Under the pieces are notes generated by a model. It saw only the letters and a list, made by a program, of their open reading frames with translations. It was not told where the DNA came from and did not search any database. The position numbers and the translations under genes were made by a program. From positions 1,302,001 to 1,366,000 of the forward strand of contig NZ_FCOY01000006.1 of the NCBI RefSeq assembly GCF_900018785.1: 64,000 nucleotides of DNA, written 5' to 3'. Below are positions 17,915-26,246 of this stretch, piece by piece (position 1 is the stretch's first letter; every line of letters starts with the position of its first letter). Source of the stretch: Xanthomonas massiliensis. GTDB lineage: Bacteria > Pseudomonadota > Gammaproteobacteria > Xanthomonadales > Xanthomonadaceae.

Positions 17915-18513
17915 TGGCCGATACCCCCCGCCGTCTGCCGACGGCCGCCTGGATCGCCGGCGGCGTCCTGTTCGTGGCCCTGCTGGCCCTGCTGGCCTGG
18001 GGCGTGTCGCGCTCGGGCCGCCCCGACCGCGACACCCTGCCTTCGGCGCTGATCGGCAAGCCCGCGCCGGACTTCGCCCTGCCGGTGCTGCACGATCCCT
18101 CGGCCACGCTGCGCGCGCGCGACCTGCACGGCGCGCCCTACGTGCTCAACGTCTGGGGCAGCTGGTGCCCGGCCTGCGCCGAGGAGCACGCGGCGCTGAG
18201 CCGCTTCGCCCTGACCAAGCGGGTGCGGGTGATCGGCTACGACTGGAAGGACAATCCGGCCGACGCGCTGGCGTGGCTGGAGCAGCGCGGCAATCCCTAC
18301 TTCGTGGTGGTGACCGACCAGGACGGCCGCGCCGCCCTGGACTGGGGCATCGCCGCCGCGCCGGAGACCTTCCTGGTCGATGCCCGCGGCATCGTCCGCT
18401 GGAAGTACAGCGGTGCGCTGACCGACCAGGTCATCGCGCAGCAGCTGATCCCGCTGCTGGCCCGCACCGAGCAGGAAGCCGGCATCGACCCGTGGGCCGG
18501 CCAGGCACGATGA
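17914..18513 (+). CDS. dsbE: thiol:disulfide interchange protein DsbE/CcmG
   Basis: 199 residues. One N-terminal membrane anchor (AAWIAGGVLFVALLALLAWGV) leads to a periplasmic thioredoxin fold with the active site WGSWCPACAEEHA (Cys85 and Cys88), plus IGYDWKDNPADALAWL and the cis-Pro region AAPETFLVD. It keeps apocytochrome CXXCH thiols reduced for heme attachment. The start overlaps the ccmF stop and the stop overlaps the ccmH start. Confidence 0.95.
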   Translation: MADTPRRLPTAAWIAGGVLFVALLALLAWGVSRSGRPDRDTLPSALIGKPAPDFALPVLHDPSATLRARDLHGAPYVLNVWGSWCPACAEEHAALSRFALTKRVRVIGYDWKDNPADALAWLEQRGNPYFVVVTDQDGRAALDWGIAAAPETFLVDARGIVRWKYSGALTDQVIAQQLIPLLARTEQEAGIDPWAGQAR

Positions 18514-18956
18514 AACCCTGGCGTGTGCTGACGGTGGTCCTGCTGGTGCTGGCACCCGCCCTGGTCGTGGCCGCACCGCTCGACGAAACCGCACCGCTGC
18601 AGTTCCGCAATGCCGCCGAGGAAGCGCGCTTCCACGCACTGACCGCCGAGCTGCGCTGCGTGCAGTGCCAGAACCAGTCCGTCGCCGACTCCAACGCGCC
18701 CATCGCCCACGACGTGCGTCGCCAGGTGCTGGCGCTGATGCAGCAGGGCCGCAGCGACGCCGACATCCAGCACTACCTGGTGGAGCGCTACGGCGAGTTC
18801 GTGCTGTACCGCCCGCGGGTGGAGCCGGCCACCTGGCTGCTGTGGTTCGGCCCCGGCCTGTTGCTGGTCGGCGCGGCCGCGCTCCTGGCCGCCTGGATCC
18901 GGCGCCGCAACCGCGGCCAGGCACTCCACGACGACGAGGAAGAGCAGGAATGGTGA
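18510..18956 (+). CDS. ccmH: cytochrome c maturation protein CcmH
   Basis: 148 residues with a cleavable signal peptide (LTVVLLVLAPALVVAAP). The redox motif LRCVQCQNQS has Cys50 and Cys53, then ARP-like DVRRQVLALMQQGRSDADIQHYLVERYGEFVLYRP, and a C-terminal membrane helix (TWLLWFGPGLLLVGAAALLAAWI). This is the short CcmH form; the TPR part is encoded separately by the next gene. It handles electron transfer to the apocytochrome with CcmG. Confidence 0.95.
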   Translation: MKPWRVLTVVLLVLAPALVVAAPLDETAPLQFRNAAEEARFHALTAELRCVQCQNQSVADSNAPIAHDVRRQVLALMQQGRSDADIQHYLVERYGEFVLYRPRVEPATWLLWFGPGLLLVGAAALLAAWIRRRNRGQALHDDEEEQEW

Positions 18957-19963
18957 GCCTGTCCACCCTGGCGCCGCTGCTGGCCGCGCTCGCCGCCATG
19001 GCGGTGGCCGCGGCGCTGCTGTGGCCGCTGTGGCGCGGTGGCTGGCGCCGTACCTGGACCGCCCTGGTGGCCGCGGCGACCCTGGCCGCGCCGCTGCTGT
19101 ACCTGGCCGTGGGCACGCCGCAGGCGCTGCGGCCCGCCGCCGCGAGCGCCCCGGCCACCCTGGCCGCGGGCGTCGCCCAGCTGCAGCAGGCCCTGGCCCG
19201 CGACCCCGCGCATGCCGACGGCTGGGCGCTGCTCGGCCGTTCCCAGGCCGCCCTGGGCCAGTACCCTGCCGCCGCCCAGGCCTACGCGCGGGCGCTCGCC
19301 CTGGCGCCGGACACGCCGGACTGGCTGGTCGAGGCCGCCCAGGTGCGTGCCCAGGCCGACCCGCAGCACCGCATCGACGCGCAAGGCCGGGCATGGCTGG
19401 AGCGCGCCCTGGAACGGGCCCCGGACAACGAACGCGCCACCTGGTTCCTCGGCATCGCCCAGCGCCAGCAAGGCGATGCCGCCGCCGCGGCACGTACCTG
19501 GGAACCGCTGCTGGCGCGCGTGGACACGGCCACCGCGGCGGCCCTGCGCCCGCAGATCGACGCCGCCCGGGCCGAAGCCGGCCTGGCGCCGCTGCCCGCC
19601 GCCGCGCCGGCCACGGGCCATGCCGTGCAGGTACGGGTGTCGCTCGCCCCCGGGATCGATCCGGCCTCGCTGCCGCCGCAGGCGCAAGTGTTCGTGATCG
19701 CGCGCCAGGTCGGCGGCCCGCCTATGCCGGTGGCGGTGGAAAGGCACGCCGTCGGCGAACTGCCGCTGCAGGTGACCCTGGACGATGGCGACAGCCCCAT
19801 GCCCACCCGCAAGCTCGCCTCCCTGGGCGAGGTGGAAGTGCTGGCGCGCCTGTCCACCGGCGGCGGCGTGCAGCGCCAGCCCGGCGACCTGGAAAGCGCA
19901 CCGGTGCGCGTGGCGCTGCCGGCCGCGACCCCGGTGCAGCTGACCCTGGCGCCGGCACGCTGA
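18950..19963 (+). CDS. ccmI: c-type cytochrome biogenesis protein CcmI (TPR)
   Basis: 337 residues. Two N-terminal membrane helices, shorter than in many CcmI proteins, precede a periplasmic TPR array (LARDPAHADGWALLGRSQAALGQYPAAAQAYARALALAPDT, RAPDNERATWFLGIAQRQQGDAAAA). The C-terminal CcmI/NrfG domain has QVRVSLAPGID, VFVIARQVGGPPMPVAVERH and DSPMPTRKLASLGEVEVLARLSTGG. It presents apocytochrome c to the heme lyase. It overlaps ccmH by 7 bases and is the last gene of the ccm operon. Confidence 0.93.
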   Translation: MVSLSTLAPLLAALAAMAVAAALLWPLWRGGWRRTWTALVAAATLAAPLLYLAVGTPQALRPAAASAPATLAAGVAQLQQALARDPAHADGWALLGRSQAALGQYPAAAQAYARALALAPDTPDWLVEAAQVRAQADPQHRIDAQGRAWLERALERAPDNERATWFLGIAQRQQGDAAAAARTWEPLLARVDTATAAALRPQIDAARAEAGLAPLPAAAPATGHAVQVRVSLAPGIDPASLPPQAQVFVIARQVGGPPMPVAVERHAVGELPLQVTLDDGDSPMPTRKLASLGEVEVLARLSTGGGVQRQPGDLESAPVRVALPAATPVQLTLAPAR

Positions 19964-19969
19964 TCGACT

Positions 19970-19997
19970 GCGGACGGTCCCGCCCCGGTCCGTCCGC
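19970..19997 (+). terminator. hairpin after the ccm operon
   Basis: An 8-bp stem GCGGACGG/CCGTCCGC with a 12-base loop starts 7 bases after the ccmI stop. There is no T-tract, so termination may be weak or Rho-assisted. Confidence 0.4.
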
Positions 19998-20134
19998 CCT
20001 GCGTGTGGCGGCGCATGGCACCGCGCCCGGCACGCGGACGATGACGATCGGCCGCCTGCGCGCTCGCCGCCGCGGGCACCATCCCCGTTCCCCCGGCAGC
20101 GTCGTTGCCGGGCCTGCCCGGTAGAATCGCGACG

Positions 20135-21247
20135 ATGACCGAATTTGTCCCGCCCGGCACCCGCTTCCACGCCCTGCCCTCGCCGTTCCCGATGAAGCGC
20201 GGCGGCGAACTGCATGGCGCACGCATCGCCTACGAGACCTGGGGCACGCTCGCGCCCGCGGCCGACAACGCGATCCTCATCGTCACCGGCCTGTCGCCGG
20301 ACGCCCACGCCGCCCGCCATGACGCCGATCCCGGGGCGGGCTGGTGGGAACGCATGCTCGGCCCGGGCAAGGCCATCGACACCGACCGCTGGTTCGTGGT
20401 CTGCGTGAATTCGCTGGGCAGCTGCAAGGGCTCCACCGGACCGGCCTCGATCGATCCCGCCACTGGCCGGCCCTACCGCCTCGCCTTCCCCGACCTGTCC
20501 ATCGAGGACGTGGCCGACGCCGCGGCCAGCGTGGTGCGCGGCCTGGGCATCGGGCGCCTGGCCTGCGTGATCGGCAACTCCATGGGCGGCATGACCGCGC
20601 TGGCGGTGCTGCTGCGCCACCCGGGCATCGCCCGTGGCCACGTCAACATCTCCGGCAGCGCCCAGGCCCTGCCCTTCTCCATCGCCATCCGCTCGCTGCA
20701 GCGCGAGGCCATCCGCCTGGACCCGCAGTGGAATGGCGGCGATTACGACCAGGACCGCTACCCCGAGAACGGCATGCGCATGGCGCGCAAGCTGGGCGTG
20801 ATCACCTACCGTTCCGCGCTGGAATGGCACGGCCGCTTCGGCCGCGTGCGGCTGGACCCGGAGTGCCGCGACGACGACCCGTTCGGCCTGGAGTTCGAGG
20901 TGGAGAGCTACCTGGAGGGACACGCGCGCCGCTTCGTGCGCCGCTTCGACCCGAACTGCTACCTGTACCTGAGCCGCTCGATGGACTGGTTCGACCTGGC
21001 CGAATACGGCAACGGCGACGTGATGGCCGGCCTGGCGATGATCCGCGTGGACAAGGCCCTGGCGATCGGCGCGGATACCGACATCCTGTTCCCGGTGCAG
21101 CAACAGGAACAGATCGCCGAGGGCCTGGCCGCCGGCGGTGCCGACGCACGCTTCATCGGCATGGAATCCCCGCAGGGCCACGACGCCTTCCTGGTCGACA
21201 TCGACCGCTTCGGGCCGGCGGTGCGCGACTTCCTCGACGCGCTCTGA
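20135..21247 (+). CDS. metX: MetX-family O-acyltransferase (homoserine or serine O-succinyl/acetyltransferase)
   Basis: 370 residues, alpha/beta hydrolase fold. The nucleophile is Ser149 in VIGNSMGGMTAL; the acid and His are in GADTDILFPVQQQ and PQGHDAFLVD. NSLGSCKGSTGPASIDPATGRPY is the family's substrate-pocket loop. Such enzymes acylate homoserine (methionine route), but xanthomonad members have been reported as serine O-succinyltransferases serving cysteine synthesis, so substrate and acyl donor are left open. A TAGAAT -10-like element ends 7 bases before the ATG, suggesting a leaderless or nearly leaderless mRNA. An upstream in-frame ATG at 20105 overlaps that element and is rejected. 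Confidence 0.88.
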   Translation: MTEFVPPGTRFHALPSPFPMKRGGELHGARIAYETWGTLAPAADNAILIVTGLSPDAHAARHDADPGAGWWERMLGPGKAIDTDRWFVVCVNSLGSCKGSTGPASIDPATGRPYRLAFPDLSIEDVADAAASVVRGLGIGRLACVIGNSMGGMTALAVLLRHPGIARGHVNISGSAQALPFSIAIRSLQREAIRLDPQWNGGDYDQDRYPENGMRMARKLGVITYRSALEWHGRFGRVRLDPECRDDDPFGLEFEVESYLEGHARRFVRRFDPNCYLYLSRSMDWFDLAEYGNGDVMAGLAMIRVDKALAIGADTDILFPVQQQEQIAEGLAAGGADARFIGMESPQGHDAFLVDIDRFGPAVRDFLDAL

Positions 21248-21519
21248 GCGACGCGCCGGCGCGTACCAGGGGGCAATCCGGTGCGCAATTCCTTCGCCAC
21301 TCCCCCGTTCGCCATTGCAGTCGCACAGGCGAGGGCTGCGACCCGTCGTCGCGGCGGGCACGCCCGGCCACCGTGCCCCGGGCGCGTGCCCTGCCCGGCG
21401 TGCCCACCGGCGCGAGCCCCGGCGGGCAAGGCGCGGCCCGGTCCCGTGCACGGCCGCCGCCGCGGCGGGCCGGCCATGATGCCATCGGCACCGGGCCGGC
21501 TCCGTTCACAAGCCACTCA

Positions 21520-21533
21520 TTGATCTGAATCAA
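21520..21533. promoter_or_regulatory. FNR/ANR-family binding site upstream of cydA
   Basis: TTGATCTGAATCAA matches the FNR/ANR consensus TTGATNNNNATCAA at every defined position and is a perfect palindrome in its arms. Its centre is at 21526.5. For class II activation (-41.5) transcription would start near 21568, with a GAAGAT -10-like hexamer at 21557-21562. Oxygen-limited activation of cytochrome bd by FNR-type regulators is well established. Confidence 0.8.
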
Positions 21534-21601
21534 GGCCGGTTGCAGCATCGGTGCCCGAAGATGCGCGCGATCCCGCAACAGGCCCGAGGAAAATCGCCGT
21601 C

Positions 21602-21724
21602 ATGTTCACGCTCAGGGGGTACCTGCTGGACGCCGTCATTGCGGCCGCCAGGTGGTCGGGAGTCGTGGAACAGCACAACGCCATTCTCGTCTCCTCCCAT
21701 CCAGCCACTGATTCGATGCAATGA
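21602..21724 (+). CDS. possible upstream small ORF in the cydA leader
   Basis: 40 codons from an ATG with GAGGAAA about 10 bases upstream; the peptide starts MFTLRGYLLDAVIAAARW. It ends 19 bases before the cydA start, and its last bases (CAATGA) overlap a second minimal frame. It lies downstream of the predicted transcription start, so it would be transcribed. No family is recognised and chance cannot be excluded. Confidence 0.25.
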   Translation: MFTLRGYLLDAVIAAARWSGVVEQHNAILVSSHPATDSMQ

Positions 21725-21742
21725 AAAAGAGGATCCATACCC

Positions 21743-23338
21743 ATGGTTGACTCACTCGTCGTAGACCTGTCGCGACTGCAATTCGCGGCAACGGCGCTCT
21801 ACCACTACCTGTTCGTGCCGCTCACGCTGGGCATGACGTTCTTCCTGGCGGCCGTGGAGACCGCGTACGTCATCACCCGCAATCCCATCTACAAGCAGAT
21901 GGCCCAGTTCTGGGGCAAGCTGTTCCTGATCAACTTCGCCCTGGGCGTGGCCACCGGCCTGACCATGGAGTTCGAGTTCGGCACCAACTGGTCCTACTAC
22001 TCGACCTTCGTGGGCGATGCCTTCGGTGCGCCGCTGGCAGTCGAGGGCCTGATGGCCTTCTTCATGGAGTCCACCTTCATCGGCATCATGGTGTTCGGCT
22101 GGGAGCGGCTGCGCCCGGGCACGCACCTAGCGGTGACCTACCTGGTCGCGCTCGGCTCGAACCTGTCGGCGCTGTGGATCCTGGTGGCCAACGGCTTCAT
22201 GCAAGTGCCGGCGGGCATGGCGTTCAACTACGCCACGATGCGCATGGAGATGACCAGCTTCCTGGACCTGTTCTTTAACGCCGACGCGCAGGCCAAGTTC
22301 GTGCACACCTCCATCGCCGGCTACGTGACCGCGGCGATCTTCGTCACCGGCATCAGCGCCTTCTACATGCTGCGCGGGCGCCACGTCGAGCTGGCGCGCC
22401 GCTCGTTCCGCATGGCCACCGTGTTCGGCGTGCTCTCCACCCTGGGCGTGATCACCCTGGGCGATGCGCTGGGCTTCATCGGCGGCAATTCGCAGCCGAC
22501 CAAGCTGGCCGCGATGGAAGGCCTGTGGGAGCCCGAGAAGGCGCCGATGCCGTTCAACATGATCGCCTTCCCCTCGCAGAAGGACGAGGCCAACCACGGC
22601 GCGGTGCAGGTCCCGGCGGTGCTCTCGCTGCTGGTCACCCACTCGCTGGACGGCACCGTGCCCTCGATCAAGGAGATCCAGGACCAGAACGAGACCCGCA
22701 TCCGCAGCGGCATCGTCTCGGCCCGGGCGCTGAAGGTGCTGCAGTCCAATCCCGGGGACGCGCAGGCGCAGGCCGACTTCCAGGCGCACAAGGCCGATCT
22801 CGGCTTCGGCTTCCTGGTGCAGCGCTACTCGCCCGACCTGCAGGACGTGACCGAGGCGCAGATCCAGCAGGCGGTGAAGGATTCCATCCCGCCGGTGGCG
22901 CCGATCTTCTGGAGCTTCCGGGTGATGGTGCTGTTCGGCCTGCTGATGCTGGCCTACTTCGTGCTCGCGATGATCTACAGCATCCGCAACAACATCCAGG
23001 ACCAGAAGTGGCTGCTGAAGATCGCGCCGTGGATGATCCCGGTGCCGTTCCTGGCCAACGAGGCCGGCTGGCTGGTCGCCGAGCTGGGCCGCCAGCCATG
23101 GACGCTGTACGAAGTGCTGCCGACCTGGATGTCCGCCTCCACCCACTCCGTCGGCTACATGGTGTTCTCGCTGGTCGGCTTCGTGGCGGTGTACACCATC
23201 TTCATCATCATCGAGATGTACCTGATGGTCCGCGCCGTCAAGCAGGGCCCGGGCGACGACATCCCGTCCGACTCGCTGTTCACCAAGTTCCTGCCGGGCT
23301 ATTCGGCCCTGGCCAAGGCTAGCAGGCGGGAGGCCTGA
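21743..23338 (+). CDS. cydA: cytochrome bd ubiquinol oxidase subunit I
   Basis: 531 residues. Heme ligands and catalytic residues are in place: His21 (YHYLF, heme b595), Glu101 and Glu109 (VEGLMAFFMES), His188 (FVHTS, heme b558) and the quinol-loop residues of QPTKLAAMEG. The long Q-loop form is present (residues about 255-390, with LVTHSLDGTVPSIKEI and SPDLQDVTEAQIQQAV), as in E. coli CydA. The GRQPWTLYEVLPT segment near the C-terminus is diagnostic. With CydB and CydX it forms a high-affinity terminal oxidase. First gene of cydABX. Confidence 0.97.
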   Translation: MVDSLVVDLSRLQFAATALYHYLFVPLTLGMTFFLAAVETAYVITRNPIYKQMAQFWGKLFLINFALGVATGLTMEFEFGTNWSYYSTFVGDAFGAPLAVEGLMAFFMESTFIGIMVFGWERLRPGTHLAVTYLVALGSNLSALWILVANGFMQVPAGMAFNYATMRMEMTSFLDLFFNADAQAKFVHTSIAGYVTAAIFVTGISAFYMLRGRHVELARRSFRMATVFGVLSTLGVITLGDALGFIGGNSQPTKLAAMEGLWEPEKAPMPFNMIAFPSQKDEANHGAVQVPAVLSLLVTHSLDGTVPSIKEIQDQNETRIRSGIVSARALKVLQSNPGDAQAQADFQAHKADLGFGFLVQRYSPDLQDVTEAQIQQAVKDSIPPVAPIFWSFRVMVLFGLLMLAYFVLAMIYSIRNNIQDQKWLLKIAPWMIPVPFLANEAGWLVAELGRQPWTLYEVLPTWMSASTHSVGYMVFSLVGFVAVYTIFIIIEMYLMVRAVKQGPGDDIPSDSLFTKFLPGYSALAKASRREA

Positions 23339-23341
23339 TCC

Positions 23342-24475
23342 ATGGAAATCTATCTGATCCTCAAAGTTACCTGGTGGATCCTGCTGGGCGTGCTGCTCAT
23401 GGGTCTGGGCATCATGGTCGGCATGGACATGGGCGTGGGCACCATCCTGCGCTACGTGGGCCGCAACGACGTCGAGCGCCGCGTGGTCATCAACGGCATC
23501 GGCCCGCACTGGGACGGCAACCAGGTGTGGTTCATCCTCGGCGGCGGTGCGATCTTCGCCGCCTTCCCGCTGATCTACGGCACCGCGTTCTCGGGCTTCT
23601 ACGTGGTCATGCTGCTGCTGCTGTGGAGCATGATCGTGCGCCCGCTGGCGTTCGAGTACCGCAGCAAGAAGGAAAGCCTCAGGTGGCGCGGCGGCTGGGA
23701 CTGGATGCTGTTCGTGTCCGGCTTCCTGCCGATGCTGGTGTTCGGCGCGGCGATCGGCAACGTGCTGCAGGGCGTGCCGTTCCACTTCAGCTGGAACCTG
23801 ACCTCGTACTACACAGGCAGCTTCCTGGCGCTGTTCAACCCGTTCGCGATCCTGTGCGGGCTGATGTCGGTGGCGCTGTCGTGCTTCATGGGCGCGGCCA
23901 CGGTGGCCAACGGGGCCGACGGCGTGATCGCCGAGCGCGCCCGCAAGGTGTCCACCGCCACGGGCGTGGCGGCCATCGTGCTGTACGTGGTCGGCGGCAT
24001 CTGGATGCGCGGCATCGAGTTCTACGTGCTCGACGCGGCGCCGGCCGGCAACCTGCCGCAGACCCCGCTGCAGCAGACCGTCAGCGTCCACGCCGGCGCG
24101 CTGTACGGCAACTACCTCGCCCATCCGGTGCTGTGGCTGCTGCCGCTGGTGGCGATCGTCGGGCTGGCCGCGGGCGTCGTCGCCGCGCGCGGCGGCAGGA
24201 GCCACCTGTCCTGGTGGCTGGGCGCACTGGCCTGGATCGGCGTGATCGGTTCGGTCGGCGCGGCGATGTTCCCCTTCATGATGCCCTCGAGCAGCGATCC
24301 CTCGCAGAGCCTCACGCTGTGGAACTCCAGCTCCAGCCAGCTCACGCTGACCTGGATGGTGGGCTTCGCCGTGGTCTTCGTCCCGATCATCCTGTGGTAC
24401 ACCGGCTGGTGCTACTACGTGATGCGCGGCAAGGTCGACGCCGACGACATCAAGCACGACGAACACGCGTACTGA
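23342..24475 (+). CDS. cydB: cytochrome bd ubiquinol oxidase subunit II
   Basis: 377 residues, eight or nine membrane helices. Family features include GLGIMVGMDMGVGTILRYVGRNDVERRVVINGIGPHWDGNQVWFILGGGAIFAAFPLIYGT at the N-terminus, PLAFEYRSKKESLRWRGGWDWMLFVSGFLPMLVFGAAIGNVLQGVPF, and a C-terminal GWCYYVMRGKV. It starts 3 bases after the cydA stop. CydB supports heme binding and structural stability of the oxidase. Confidence 0.97.
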   Translation: MEIYLILKVTWWILLGVLLMGLGIMVGMDMGVGTILRYVGRNDVERRVVINGIGPHWDGNQVWFILGGGAIFAAFPLIYGTAFSGFYVVMLLLLWSMIVRPLAFEYRSKKESLRWRGGWDWMLFVSGFLPMLVFGAAIGNVLQGVPFHFSWNLTSYYTGSFLALFNPFAILCGLMSVALSCFMGAATVANGADGVIAERARKVSTATGVAAIVLYVVGGIWMRGIEFYVLDAAPAGNLPQTPLQQTVSVHAGALYGNYLAHPVLWLLPLVAIVGLAAGVVAARGGRSHLSWWLGALAWIGVIGSVGAAMFPFMMPSSSDPSQSLTLWNSSSSQLTLTWMVGFAVVFVPIILWYTGWCYYVMRGKVDADDIKHDEHAY

Positions 24476-24491
24476 TCGAGAGGAAACGAAC

Positions 24492-24698
24492 ATGCGTACT
24501 TTCTGGACTTTCGTGATCCTCGTCATCCTCGCCGGCCTGGCCATCCTGCTGGGCATCGCCCTGGGCGAGCGCGGCGCCTGGTACTTCGCCTGGCTGCTGG
24601 GCACGGTGGTGGTGGTGATGGTCGCCGCCGGCGCCGGCATCATGCTCGACGCCCAGGACGCCGTCGCCGGCGCCCAGGCGGAGAAGAAGATCGACTGA
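24492..24698 (+). CDS. cydX: CydX-like small subunit with an extra N-terminal membrane helix
   Basis: 68 residues. Residues 30-52 carry the CydX motif WYFAWLLG followed by a membrane helix and a charged tail, as in E. coli CydX, which is only 37 residues and starts MWYFAWILG. Here 29 residues precede the motif and form an additional hydrophobic segment (TFWTFVILVILAGLAILLGIALG). No Met, Val or Leu start codon is suitably placed just before WYF, so the extension appears genuine. The position, 16 bases after cydB, and the GAGAGGAAA ribosome site fit an oxidase subunit. Alternatively it is a fusion of CydX with another small Cyd-associated membrane peptide. Confidence 0.75.
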   Translation: MRTFWTFVILVILAGLAILLGIALGERGAWYFAWLLGTVVVVMVAAGAGIMLDAQDAVAGAQAEKKID

Positions 24699-24742
24699 GG
24701 CCGTCCGCCGGCCCGGCCGGCGCGATGACGGAAACGAAGAAG

Positions 24743-24772
24743 GCCCCGCGGCGCAAGCCGCGGGGCTTTTTT
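24743..24772 (+). terminator. Rho-independent terminator after cydABX
   Basis: Stem GCCCCGCGGC/GCCGCGGGGC with GCAA tetraloop, immediately followed by TTTTTT. A textbook intrinsic terminator 45 bases after the cydX stop. Confidence 0.92.
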
Positions 24773-24938
24773 CGTCCCGTCGCCGCGAACGCCCCGCCGG
24801 CTTCCGCACACGGACGCCGCATGCGCCCCGTGGCAGACTCGGCGAACGGATGCTCCCTCGCCTGCGCCGATACCGGCGAACCGGGCGAGCGACCCGCATC
24901 GCCGCATCGCCCCAGCCCGCCCCGACGGAGAAACGGAA

Positions 24939-25433
24939 ATGGTCAGCAGGAACACGATTTGCCTGTGGTACGACGGCACCGCCTTGGACGCCGCCCGGTT
25001 CTACGCGGCCACCTTCCCCGACAGCGCGGTCGGCGCCGTCCATCGTGCGCCCGGCGATTATCCGGCGGGCCGGCAGGGCGATGTCCTGACCGTCGAGTTC
25101 AGCGTCATCGGCATCCCCTGCCTCGGCCTCAACGGTGGCCCCGGATTCCCGCACAGCGAGGCCTTCTCGTTCCAGGTCGCGACCGACGACCAGGCCGAGA
25201 CCGACCGTCTCTGGAACGCCATCGTGGGAAATGGCGGCCGCGAAAGCGCATGCGGCTGGTGCAAGGACAGATGGGGGCTGTCGTGGCAGATCACGCCACG
25301 TGCGCTGACCGATGCCCTCGCCGATCCCGATCGCGCGGCGGCCAAGCGCGCCTTCGAAGCGATGATGGAGATGGGCAAGATCGACATCGCGGCCATCGAG
25401 GCGGCGCGACGCGGCACGCCCGGCGGCGGGTGA
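24939..25433 (+). CDS. VOC/PhnB-like (3-demethylubiquinone methyltransferase-like) protein
   Basis: 164 residues of the glyoxalase/VOC fold. Typical are NTICLWYDGTALDAARFYAATFPDSAVGAV, LTVEFSVIGIPCLGLNGGPGFPHSEAFSFQVATDDQAETDRLWNAIV and CGWCKDRWGLSWQITPRAL, as in PF06983. Despite the historic name no methyltransferase motif is present; function unknown. It is monocistronic with GGAGAAACGGAA upstream of the ATG. Confidence 0.88.
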   Translation: MVSRNTICLWYDGTALDAARFYAATFPDSAVGAVHRAPGDYPAGRQGDVLTVEFSVIGIPCLGLNGGPGFPHSEAFSFQVATDDQAETDRLWNAIVGNGGRESACGWCKDRWGLSWQITPRALTDALADPDRAAAKRAFEAMMEMGKIDIAAIEAARRGTPGGG

Positions 25434-25474
25434 CTCCTGCCGGGGCCAGCCCGTGGAGCTGCGCCGGCGCCGTC

Positions 25475-25906
25475 CTAGCGGCCTTCGGCGGTCTCCTTCC
25501 GGCACACGGCGATCGAATCCCCGCGCTTCTGGTCCATCCGTTCGCGTGCCTCGCTGGCCAGTTCCTCGTAGCGTTTCCGCAACGCCTCCAGCTCCACCTC
25601 GTCCAGTTCCTCCAGATCGAGCAGGGCGTTGTTGGCCGCCTTGGTGACGATGATCAGCTCGTCGAGCTTGATCTGCACGGCGGCGCTGTCGGCGTTCTGG
25701 GTGTGCTGGATGAGGAACACCATCAGGAAGGTGATGATGGTGGTGCTGGTGTTGATCACCAGCTGCCAGGTGTCGTTGAAGCCGAAGACCGGGCCGCTGG
25801 CGGCCCAGACCACCACCGCGAGCGTGGCGCCGCAGAACGCCCAGGGCGTTCCCGCGATATTGGCGGCCTTCTTGGCCAGGATGTTGAACCGTTTCTTGAT
25901 GCCCAT
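25475..25906 (-). CDS. low-affinity iron permease family protein (PF04120-like)
   Basis: 143 residues. Two membrane helices (TPWAFCGATLAVVVWAASGPVFGF and WQLVINTSTTIITFLMVFLIQHTQN) are followed by a cytoplasmic amphipathic segment NADSAAVQIKLDELIIVTKAANNALLDLEELDEVELEALRKRYEELASEARE. The NTxTTIITFLMVFLIQ(H/N)TQNRD-type run is the family hallmark. The family name derives from yeast Fet4 similarity; iron transport by bacterial members is unproven. Convergent with the VOC gene. Confidence 0.85.
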   Translation of the reverse strand: MGIKKRFNILAKKAANIAGTPWAFCGATLAVVVWAASGPVFGFNDTWQLVINTSTTIITFLMVFLIQHTQNADSAAVQIKLDELIIVTKAANNALLDLEELDEVELEALRKRYEELASEARERMDQKRGDSIAVCRKETAEGR

Positions 25907-26246
25907 TCGGGGATTTCCAGGGAGCGGCGCCGACAGCAAACGCCCGGCCGCGTTAGCGGCCCGTGTGCAGCCGCGGCAGGCCCGCGGGACGGCAGGCAAG
26001 CCCGCTTCCTTCCGGAAGGTGGAAGCCGCCTGCACCCTGCCCGCAACCCGCTGGCCGGCGCCCGCCCACCGGTTCGCCGGCCCCGTGCCCGCCCGGTGCT
26101 GGGTGCGGAAGGCAGGACCGGCCTCGCCTCCGAGGCGGACCGTTGCCGCCCGGCACTCGGCACGCCACATCGCGGTCGCATTCGCACGACCGACGGCGGC
26201 AAGACGACTCCCGCCCGTGGCCGGTCATCCAGCGCCTGGTGGCACC
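25907..26246. other. intergenic region downstream of cydC
   Basis: 340 bases between the iron-permease-like gene and cydC, both minus strand. It contains an imperfect hairpin around 26005-26030 (arms CTTCC and GGAAG). No gene or strong promoter was recognised. Confidence 0.4.

Larger units (their letters stand above)
21248..21742. other. regulatory region upstream of cydABX
   Basis: 495 bases. The left 250 bases are very GC-rich with no recognised feature. From about 21500 the composition becomes more balanced and the region holds an FNR/ANR box (21520-21533), a possible upstream small ORF (21602-21724) and the cydA ribosome-binding site (AGAGGATC near 21728). Confidence 0.55.

Noticed and set aside
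22127-24979. Minus-strand open frame of 950 codons opposite cydAB
   Set aside because: His/Ala/Arg-rich composition typical of antisense frames; cydAB on the other strand has all expected motifs.
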